Source of the DNA: Bacteroidota bacterium | GTDB lineage: Bacteria > Bacteroidota > Bacteroidia > Bacteroidales > JAGONC01 | Reading direction: 5' to 3' | NCBI GenBank assembly: GCA_022711405.1 | Contig: JAKLFC010000002.1 | Location: 309,772-373,771, forward strand | DNA length: 64,000 nucleotides | Shown here: piece by piece, positions 23,893 through 30,825 of the stretch | Position numbering within the stretch: position 1 is the first letter of the stretch | Layout: every line of letters starts with the position of its first letter | Position numbers and translations under genes: made by a program | The notes under the pieces: generated by a model | Told to the model about the DNA's origin: nothing | What the model saw: only the letters and a program-made list of their open reading frames with translations | Databases searched by the model: none

Positions 23893-25212
23893 ATGAAAAA
23901 GTTCTTTTTCATTTTTATCGGGCTGTTATTGATTAACAGTGTTATTGGGCAACGCACAGCCATAGAACTGACCTTCACGGCTGTGAACAACACGACTTAT
24001 GTCCACATGGACAGTATCAAAATCATGAACCGGACACAGGGCGGTGAAACCATTCTTGTTTTCCCGGATACGGTGCTTTCCGTTCTGTGGGTAGGGATAC
24101 CTGAATTTAAGGATCTTTCAGGATTAAAGGTGTATCAGAACTACCCCAATCCTGCCGGAGAACAGACAACAATTAACCTTTATATTCCAGAACAGGGCCA
24201 GGTGAATCTGATGGTCACTGATGTGCTGGGCAGGACAATCTTGAGTCGGGTTATGGATTTATCCAGCGGACTTCATACACTACTGTTTACACCAGGAAAG
24301 GAAGCAGGGTATTTTCTCACAGTCATATGGAAAGGATACAGCCAAAGTATTAAGATTCTACATTATAGTTTAAACCTTCATCAGCAGGGTTCGTTGGAAT
24401 ACATTGGCCACACCCCCACTCCTGTAGAATTGAAAGCATTAAATGATTCGAGAGATTTCATTATCTATCCCAGAGATGAAATGCTTTACATTGGTTACGC
24501 TGATACTCTTCAATCTGGTATACTGGATGTCCCTGAAGTCAGTCAAACTTACACTTTCCAGTTCGCCACCAATATCCCCTGCCTGGGAACACCGACAGTA
24601 GAATACGATGGAGAGATCTACAACACCATACAGATCTTCAGCCAATGCTGGCTGAAAGAGAATCTGAACGCAGGGACAAGAATTAGCGGCACTGAGGAAC
24701 AACAGAACAACGGAATCATTGAAAAGTATTGTTATGATAATGTTGAGTCGAACTGCGACGCTTACGGTGGACTATATCAGTGGAACGAGATGATGCAGTT
24801 CTCCACCCAACAGGGCACACAAGGCATATGCCCACCAGGTTGGCACCTCCCCACGGATGAGGAGTGGAAGATGCTGGAAGGAGCTGTGGATAGCCAGTAT
24901 GGAATTGGAAATCAATTATGGGATAATAGTGGATATAGCAGAGGTTTTGATGCGGGGCTTAACCTTAAGTCAACATGGTATTGGGGTTCCGGTAATGGCA
25001 CTGATCTGTTTGGATTCACGGGTTTACCTGGTGGTGGTCGTGATAGTTACGGTAATTTCGGCACCATAGGCTCAATTGGTGCCTGGTGGTCTTCTACGGT
25101 GAATTTTGGCATCATCGCCAGTTACCGTAGCTTGCATAGTGCTTATTCAGGCGTGGGTCGCAGTGATTACACTATTCAATATGGCGTTAGTGTTCGCTGT
25201 GTCAGGGATTAA
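23893..25212 (+). CDS. FISUMP-domain protein with an internal sorting-like domain
   Basis: A protein of about 439 residues. I prefer the ATG at 23893 (MKKFFFIFIGLLLINSVIGQ) because it gives a clean signal peptide; the frame is open to an ATG five codons earlier. Residues about 80-160 look like a T9SS type A sorting domain (LKVYQNYPNPAGEQTTINLY, VTDVLGRTIL, GYFLTVIWKG) but lie in the middle of the protein. The C-terminal 190 residues are a FISUMP domain (Fibrobacter succinogenes major paralogous domain): WLKENLNAG, CYDNVESNCDAYGGLYQW, GICPPGWHLPTDEEW, ending GVSVRCVRD. Such domains occur in large numbers in Bacteroidota surface proteins; the function is unknown. Confidence 0.85.
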   Translation: MKKFFFIFIGLLLINSVIGQRTAIELTFTAVNNTTYVHMDSIKIMNRTQGGETILVFPDTVLSVLWVGIPEFKDLSGLKVYQNYPNPAGEQTTINLYIPEQGQVNLMVTDVLGRTILSRVMDLSSGLHTLLFTPGKEAGYFLTVIWKGYSQSIKILHYSLNLHQQGSLEYIGHTPTPVELKALNDSRDFIIYPRDEMLYIGYADTLQSGILDVPEVSQTYTFQFATNIPCLGTPTVEYDGEIYNTIQIFSQCWLKENLNAGTRISGTEEQQNNGIIEKYCYDNVESNCDAYGGLYQWNEMMQFSTQQGTQGICPPGWHLPTDEEWKMLEGAVDSQYGIGNQLWDNSGYSRGFDAGLNLKSTWYWGSGNGTDLFGFTGLPGGGRDSYGNFGTIGSIGAWWSSTVNFGIIASYRSLHSAYSGVGRSDYTIQYGVSVRCVRD

Positions 25213-25235
25213 TGTGCGCCCTTCGCGCTTTGCGC

Positions 25236-26348
25236 TCACGGCGTACTATAATCTTTAACGCATCGAACCGTAAAGCTCATATCCAAAGGCATATAGAAGT
25301 GAAATTGAGCCCCGGTAAGATAGTCATGATGGATAGTCCATGCCCTGTCTATGTCATCACGTGGATAGTCATAAGTAGTGGTGGACCAATAATAAGTGGT
25401 GACCTTAAGATTCCTGAATTCATTAGAAAATGGTGAGTATTCGCCAGAACCCAATGAAGTAAAACCATATTCATCGGTACCCGCATTTTTCTTTAACCAG
25501 TGCTGAGTACCAGTTTCTTTCAGTTTTCCGCCACCGGCATCACTGCCGCCAATCTCATTGGTAAGCTGAGAGATCTCACTGAAACTCGGAAGATGCCATC
25601 CATCCGGGCAAATACCCTGCACTCCGCTTGGATTATCTACTGAGGGATCTTCTGTTTGCATTACCTCATCCCATGGATACATTGCCCCATATTCTGCGCA
25701 ATTTGCTTCACTATTGTTGTAACAGTATTTCTGAATACTACCCTGTATATTATCCATATTAGTACCCCCTGGCACCATTTCACCGACGTTTAAATTCTCT
25801 GCCATCCAACATTGATCTCCAATTAGAACAACACTATAAGATTTACCATTTCGGAGATCTGTCATAGTGTTTGGGCAAACCACACCTGTCACTGGAATAT
25901 TCGTTACAGATACAACATCGTAAGTATCATAGGCAATGCCATTACTGTTGATAGCATAACCTCTGAAAAAATATGGCTGGTTTATTGTCAAAGTATCAAT
26001 TATTGTGGTGAAAGTTCCTTCTGTGAAGCCAAGAACTCGGTGAAAAGAGCCCTCATCATCTAACTTTGCCACAGTAGTCGGACTCCAGATGATTCCACAC
26101 TCCGTGACCGGAGGATTGCCTTTACCCTGGGACACGGTTATTCCTGTTTTGACAGAATGCCCTGTATTGTTCTCAGTGACCTGAATGGTACGGACTGAGG
26201 GCAACTTATATCCTGCTTTTAACATTGACTGATCAGACGGATTGATTGTCGGATCATCATCCCTGTCTTTCTGACAAGCAGTAAAAGTGAGGAGCATTGT
26301 CACGGTCAATAAGATTGACCAGGAAAAGAAAATTCTGATTGCTTTCAT
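25236..26348 (-). CDS. FISUMP-domain lipoprotein
   Basis: A 370-residue lipoprotein (signal with lipobox LTFTACQKD, lipid Cys near 25). Residues about 50-150 form a fibronectin-like segment (VTECGIIWSPTT, YFFRGYAINSNGIAYD). The C-terminal 200 residues are a FISUMP domain (WMAENLNVGEMV, CYNNSEANCAEYGAMYPWDE, GICPDGWHLPSFSE, ending FTVRCVKD). It converges with the other FISUMP gene, 23 bases between the stops. The two proteins share the domain but differ in the N-terminal half, so they are not a simple recent duplication. Confidence 0.88.
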   Translation of the reverse strand: MKAIRIFFSWSILLTVTMLLTFTACQKDRDDDPTINPSDQSMLKAGYKLPSVRTIQVTENNTGHSVKTGITVSQGKGNPPVTECGIIWSPTTVAKLDDEGSFHRVLGFTEGTFTTIIDTLTINQPYFFRGYAINSNGIAYDTYDVVSVTNIPVTGVVCPNTMTDLRNGKSYSVVLIGDQCWMAENLNVGEMVPGGTNMDNIQGSIQKYCYNNSEANCAEYGAMYPWDEVMQTEDPSVDNPSGVQGICPDGWHLPSFSEISQLTNEIGGSDAGGGKLKETGTQHWLKKNAGTDEYGFTSLGSGEYSPFSNEFRNLKVTTYYWSTTTYDYPRDDIDRAWTIHHDYLTGAQFHFYMPLDMSFTVRCVKDYSTP

Positions 26349-26842
26349 AACATTAAATTAAATATATAGAGGTGAGAAAGATACTATGTTTTTCCCCCGC
26401 ATCAACATACGTGTCCACTTACTTTATGAAGTACCCCCTTTAGGCACATGAGGTCCATACTTTATTCAATGAAGCGTTATCTTTGAATCATAGGATGCCC
26501 CTCCATTGCATCCTGATGCTCCTCTGATTGATCCCATATAAAAAAGAAGTACCCTTCAATCTGTAGATACGCCCTCCCCCACGATCCTATTTTGATTGAG
26601 TTCTGAATCGTGAGGGATAGCTAGAATGGAGCCCATCCTTAAATTCCCCACATTACATCTCCTGTATGGCTGTTCAGGTATGGTCTTCCAAGCGAGGTAT
26701 CCAGACCAGAAAGTGGCTGCAAAGAGTTAGGTTAACTGTAAAACAGGAAATCAGCGATTTGTGTATCCGGAATGCGTGGATATGTTATTTGGTAAGATCC
26801 AGCTGAAGGACAGATCCCAGGATTCGGGCAAACAAGGTATGC
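26349..26842. other. non-coding stretch, nothing recognised
   Basis: Between the FISUMP lipoprotein start and the end of the cyclase gene I see no open frame of convincing coding character, no RNA and no repeat shared with the rest of the window. A near -7 word on the minus strand (TATCTTTC near 26380) may belong to the FISUMP lipoprotein promoter. Confidence 0.5.
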
Positions 26843-28963
26843 TTATTTTTCCAGTCCCATTTTCCTGAGCAAAGCGATGAACTCAGGATCCGACCTGATT
26901 TCATCCCAGAAGGGTTCTATCATGTACGACAGCAAGAAATCCCTTTCCTGATAGGATTTCTCAAGCCACTCATACATTTTGTCCCTCTCATGAAGTCCAT
27001 AATAAACCATGGCTATACCAAAGGTAACTGCATATCCTTCTTCCCTGAAAGTGAACAGGTCTTGAAGTGCCTGTAAGGCATTGTTCTTATCGCCGGAGCG
27101 GGCATAAGCGAATCCAAGCTCCGGCAACCCAAAAGGATGGCTGCCAACGATCGTTCGTACCTTTTTCAATTCTGCAATCGCATCATCAAATTTGCCCTGA
27201 CACAGGTAAACCACACCCAGTGGGATGTAGGCACCGGCAAAGTCAGGATCGAGTTCCAGTGTTTTATGATATTGATCGATGGCTTTATCATATTGCCGCA
27301 TATGGTAGAGGACATAACCCACATTCACATTAATAATGGGTGAAAGGGGGTCAAGTACCAGGGCCATGTTTATTTCTGATAAAGCCTCGTCAAACCTGCC
27401 AAATTTCATTAAATGCAAACTGTACCAGTGATGGGCTGTCGGATAATTTGGATTAAGCTCTATGGCAGTCCTGTACTCCCGTTCTGCTTCTTTCCAATTC
27501 CATTCATAATCTGTATTGATCGTACCCAGCACAGCATGGGGTTCTGCAAGGGTGGGATCAAGTTCCAGGGCTTTTTTTGCCGCATTATCAGCCAATGGAT
27601 AACTATCCCCGGGCGATTGTGATGCGTATTCAGGAAGCACCACATATGTTGAAGCCAATCCGGCATATGCCATTGCATAGTATGAATCCTTTTCAGTAGC
27701 CTGTTTAAAATAATCGATAGCCTTTTGCAGATCGGTCGCCGTTCGCTTATTCCAAAAGAATCGTCCTTTGAGGTAGGATTGGTACGCTTCAGCGTTGCCG
27801 GTTTGTTTCTTCTCGATCTTTTCTCCAGGTAATAGCTTTGCTTTGAGTGCGCTGACAATCGCCGAAGAGATCTCATCCTGGATGGTAAAGACATCTTTCA
27901 GTTCCCGGTCGTAGGTCTGAGACCACATGTGGTACCCATTTTCAACATCAATCAGCTGAGCGCTGATGCGAAGCTGGTTACCGGATTTCCGTACACTCCC
28001 TTCCAGGATCGTCTTCACATTCAACTTCTCCCCGATATCCCTGATATCCACTTCTTTCCCCTTGAATGAGAACGCCGATGTCCTGGCAACTACTTTCAGA
28101 TCAGGAACATTGGTGAATACATTGATCAGTTCCTCAGCCATGCCATCGCAGAAATATTCCTGGTCCTTATCAGGACTCAGATCCGTAAATGGAAGCACAG
28201 CGATCGAATTTGTCCAGACCTGTCCGCTGTCGATTAATGCCGAGCTCTCTTCATCCCGGGTGGGAGTTCCCTGTTTTTTACTGACAATAAAGTATCCCCC
28301 GGTGAGGATAATAGCCAGAATCAGAATAGCTGCAACTCCTGTGGCACGTTTTCGGGACCATATTCCCTGGCTGGTTCGCAGACCTATGTTGCCTTGCCGG
28401 GACTGGGATTCTTTGGATGACTGTTCAGGGATCTTTTGAATACATTCAGTAGAAATTGAATAGATCTTCACCGGCTCATCAATGTTCTTCAGGATCTTTT
28501 CTCCCAGACAATCCGCTGTGATCCCCGTTTTGTTTCTGACATCATGATAGACGGTCGCAGAAATCAGTATACCTCCTGGCTCACATAGGGCCTGTATGCG
28601 GGATGCGATATTTACCCCATCACCAAAGACATCCTTTTCTGTAATGACAATATCCCCCTGGTGAATGCCGATACGCAGCTGAAAGCAGGCTGTCCTGTGG
28701 AGGGTGCTTTGCAGTTCCATGGCGCAACGTACCGCATCCCATGAGCTTTGGAATATCGATAACGTCCCGTCGCCGATCTCTTTGATGAACTCACCATTGT
28801 GCCGGCTGAGTGTTGCTTTCTGTAGCTCCCTGTTCTTGCTGAGAATCTGGAGAGATCCTTCCTCATCTTTCGACATCAGCGCGGAGTACCCGACGATGTC
28901 GGTGAACATGATGGCGGCGAGTCTGCGTTGCTCTTTCACTGAAGAAAGGATTAATACAAGCAT
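26843..28963 (-). CDS. adenylate/guanylate cyclase with TolB-like domain and TPRs, copy 1
   Basis: A membrane protein of about 706 residues. The class III cyclase domain (about 10-165) keeps the metal and substrate residues: FTDIVGYS, EIGDGTLSIF, and GDGVNIASRI with the Asn/Arg pair. A membrane helix follows at about 205-225. Then a TolB-like domain (NSIAVLPFTDLSPDKDQEYF, CDGMAEELI, VRKSGNQLRISAQLI) at about 245-370, and TPR repeats to the end. The start is uncertain: ATG 28963 is used here, but GTG 28939 aligns with the ATG that starts KEQRK in the paralogue at 49629-51767, and sequence further upstream is a dispersed repeat. It should make a cyclic nucleotide; the signal is unknown. Confidence 0.85.
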   Translation of the reverse strand: MLVLILSSVKEQRRLAAIMFTDIVGYSALMSKDEEGSLQILSKNRELQKATLSRHNGEFIKEIGDGTLSIFQSSWDAVRCAMELQSTLHRTACFQLRIGIHQGDIVITEKDVFGDGVNIASRIQALCEPGGILISATVYHDVRNKTGITADCLGEKILKNIDEPVKIYSISTECIQKIPEQSSKESQSRQGNIGLRTSQGIWSRKRATGVAAILILAIILTGGYFIVSKKQGTPTRDEESSALIDSGQVWTNSIAVLPFTDLSPDKDQEYFCDGMAEELINVFTNVPDLKVVARTSAFSFKGKEVDIRDIGEKLNVKTILEGSVRKSGNQLRISAQLIDVENGYHMWSQTYDRELKDVFTIQDEISSAIVSALKAKLLPGEKIEKKQTGNAEAYQSYLKGRFFWNKRTATDLQKAIDYFKQATEKDSYYAMAYAGLASTYVVLPEYASQSPGDSYPLADNAAKKALELDPTLAEPHAVLGTINTDYEWNWKEAEREYRTAIELNPNYPTAHHWYSLHLMKFGRFDEALSEINMALVLDPLSPIINVNVGYVLYHMRQYDKAIDQYHKTLELDPDFAGAYIPLGVVYLCQGKFDDAIAELKKVRTIVGSHPFGLPELGFAYARSGDKNNALQALQDLFTFREEGYAVTFGIAMVYYGLHERDKMYEWLEKSYQERDFLLSYMIEPFWDEIRSDPEFIALLRKMGLEK

Positions 28964-28964
28964 C

Positions 28965-29030
28965 CGGACTTGTGGCCGTAAAAATAACGAATAATCGGTA
29001 ATGGTTAAAAAGGTTTGGCGATTGGTGAAT
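28965..29030. repeat. dispersed repeat upstream of the cyclase gene
   Basis: Shares ACGAATAATCGG, ATGGTTAAAA and GGTTTGGCGATTGG with 18428-18482. On the minus strand it is open in the cyclase frame and reads LTITDYSLFLRP, so an automatic start call upstream of 28963 would add repeat-encoded residues. Confidence 0.7.
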
Positions 29031-29379
29031 GCACTCATGAGCTCGCTTCGCCTCGCTCAACCTGCAATCCAAGAAGTACCTGACTTCCCCTCCGGATTTC
29101 ATATCTTAGTGGATTCAATATTATCCTGTGAGCAATCAGAGAATAAACAGGACAGGTTCTATCCATTTGACAATATGATCTTTACAGTCTTGCATAAAGA
29201 CAAATGATGGCAGAGCTATTTATAACATAATCTTATTCAATTATTCACAATCAGGGAGGTATCTTATGAAACACACATCCATCATTTTTATCATCATTAC
29301 AAAGAATCTAATTCCTTGATCATTGTGCATTATCATAAATCAATTTCAGCAGGATAGGTTTTATCTATGCCCTACGTAG
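29031..29379. other. mostly empty stretch between cyclase and cupin genes
   Basis: Contains a possible very short reading frame (29266-29319) but no other coding signal. GATTTCATATCTTAG near 29097-29111 resembles a sequence at 23862-23876 before the FISUMP gene. Confidence 0.45.
29266..29319 (+). pseudogene. 17-residue signal-peptide-like fragment
   Basis: An ATG preceded by GGGAGG seven bases upstream opens MKHTSIIFIIITKNLIP and then stops. It looks like the first half of a signal peptide, so it may be what is left of a secreted-protein gene. It could equally be chance. Confidence 0.25.
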
Positions 29380-29422
29380 AGACAACGCGCGCGTTAGAGA
29401 CAACGCACGCGTTGTCTCTACG
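29375..29422. repeat. GTAGAGACAACGC hairpin repeat
   Basis: GTAGAGACAACGCGCGCGTT followed by AGAGACAACGCACGCGTTGT and CTCTAC: two head-to-tail GAGACAACGC words and their complement form a long perfect-ended hairpin. It lies directly at the 3' end of the cupin gene and may act as a transcript end. Confidence 0.75.
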
Positions 29423-29423
29423 G

Positions 29424-29759
29424 TTATTTTACCCGATAACGATCCGGCTGGTCAAAGAAAATCACAGCACTGTATCCTGCGTGCACGAACGCCGAATGCA
29501 CAACATTTGCCGCAATATGCATGCGATCGCCTTTGCGGTATCGTACCGTTTCATGATCAATGGTCACATCTACCATGCCTTCCAGCACGATTTCCCACTG
29601 CTCGGCATGCGAATGGGCAGGTACAGGGGTATCCTGTTCAAACGACATGAACACGATCTGAAAATGGTCGCCCTGAGCGACATAGGCATGCAGTCCGCCG
29701 ATGGGGATGTCGGCCAGGGGAAGGTGGAGGATGGGGCTTGGAAACTGAACAGAACTCAT
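29424..29759 (-). CDS. small cupin-domain protein
   Basis: A 111-residue single-domain cupin. Motif 1 appears as PAHSHAEQWEIVLEG (His, His, Glu ligands, about 47-61) and motif 2 as GDRMHIAANVVHSAF with its His (about 77-91). All residues needed for one divalent metal are present. Such small cupins may be isomerases, dioxygenases or sugar-binding sensors; nothing here decides. It is a single gene with its own intergenic regions on both sides. Confidence 0.85.
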   Translation of the reverse strand: MSSVQFPSPILHLPLADIPIGGLHAYVAQGDHFQIVFMSFEQDTPVPAHSHAEQWEIVLEGMVDVTIDHETVRYRKGDRMHIAANVVHSAFVHAGYSAVIFFDQPDRYRVK

Positions 29760-30087
29760 AATCGCTTAGTATTGCTGAAAATGATTATTTAATAATAAGT
29801 TAACAATTGGCTGCTTCAAATATAACAATAATTTAACAGCGTTTTGTCAATAATATTGTTTATTTTGTTATTCAAAGGTAAGGTATAATAAAATCATTCA
29901 TCATGAGAAGCATATATAAGCTGATGATTTCTCTCCTGTATGTGCAACAGAAATATTATCTTTTGTCATGATGGATGATGATTTAAAGCAATAAAAGAAA
30001 AACATCGCCTGTCTGAACTGGTATCTCTGTTTTAAGAAATTAGATTGACAGAAACTGATCATGTACCTGACATAAAGCACACACGCC
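29760..30087. other. AT-rich non-coding stretch
   Basis: About 330 bases between the divergent cupin and T9SS-protein genes. It is rich in A and T and must hold both promoters, but no full -33/-7 pair is convincing. No RNA or repeat recognised. Confidence 0.45.
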
Positions 30088-30765
30088 ATGGACTTCAGCC
30101 ACAATCACATAAAAATATCCGGATTCTTGGTCTTACTCTTATTAAGCTTTTTCATGCCTGTTGTCGACAGGCCTCTGCATGCCGCTGCAGAAAGCGATAC
30201 TCTTATTTGCCTCCCGCTGGATTTTAATCTGGGTCTCAGGGAATATCAGGATAAAACCGCAGATACGGTCTTTATATGCGTATACGATACCGTATCCATC
30301 ATTTCAGGTTATAATGGTCCGCTTGAATTACTTTATCAGTGGAGCACTGGTTCATCCAATCCTGAAGTAACACTTTTTACAACAGGGGTGGGTATTGATA
30401 TTCAAAAGATCTGGCTTGACGTAACGGATCCCCAGTCAGGATGCACATATTCCGACACATTGACGGTGATCTATCAGTATGGATCCTGTGTGGGGATAAG
30501 AGGGCATCAGGAAACAGAATCTGTAAGGATCTTCCCCAATCCCGCCCATGATATTTTATCGGTTGAATACCCCCCTCATGCAGATCCGGTGCAATTGCTC
30601 GTTATCAGTGTCAGCGGGCAGGTTGTTCACAAAGAGCCTCTCGGAAATGATCGTGACAGCCTGGATCCCATCCGTCTTGATCTTCGGTTTCTTCCCAGGG
30701 GAATGTATCTTGTCAAGCTGATCAGTGATAAAGAACTTTATACTGGAAAAATCCTACTGGATTAA
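30088..30765 (+). CDS. small secreted protein with T9SS sorting domain
   Basis: A 225-residue protein. The signal peptide is at about 8-32 (SGFLVLLLLSFFMPVV). The middle region (about 35-140) is beta-rich with paired Cys (TLICLPLDFN, VFICVYDT, GCTYSDTL) and includes a PKD-like stretch (YQWSTGSSNPEVTL). The last 80 residues are a type A T9SS sorting domain (VRIFPNPAHDILSVEY, SVSGQVVHKE, GMYLVKLISDKELYTGKILL). Probably a small surface-anchored protein of unknown role; no partner gene is evident. Confidence 0.8.
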   Translation: MDFSHNHIKISGFLVLLLLSFFMPVVDRPLHAAAESDTLICLPLDFNLGLREYQDKTADTVFICVYDTVSIISGYNGPLELLYQWSTGSSNPEVTLFTTGVGIDIQKIWLDVTDPQSGCTYSDTLTVIYQYGSCVGIRGHQETESVRIFPNPAHDILSVEYPPHADPVQLLVISVSGQVVHKEPLGNDRDSLDPIRLDLRFLPRGMYLVKLISDKELYTGKILLD

Positions 30766-30776
30766 AAAATAGTTTT

Positions 30777-30825
30777 ACTTTTTGCTCTTTGATTTTTACT
30801 CTTTGATTTTATTTTGGATTTGAGT
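30777..30825. repeat. TTTGCTCTTTGATTTTT-type repeat at the end of the S74 gene
   Basis: TTTTTGCTCTTTGATTTTTA followed by CTCTTTGATTTTATTTTGGA, of the family at 16563-16600. Its right part overlaps the stop and last codons (NSNPK) of the minus-strand gene. Confidence 0.55.

Noticed and set aside
25212..25436. 74-codon plus-strand frame overlapping the FISUMP gene ends
   Set aside because: It is antisense to the C-terminal part of the FISUMP lipoprotein.
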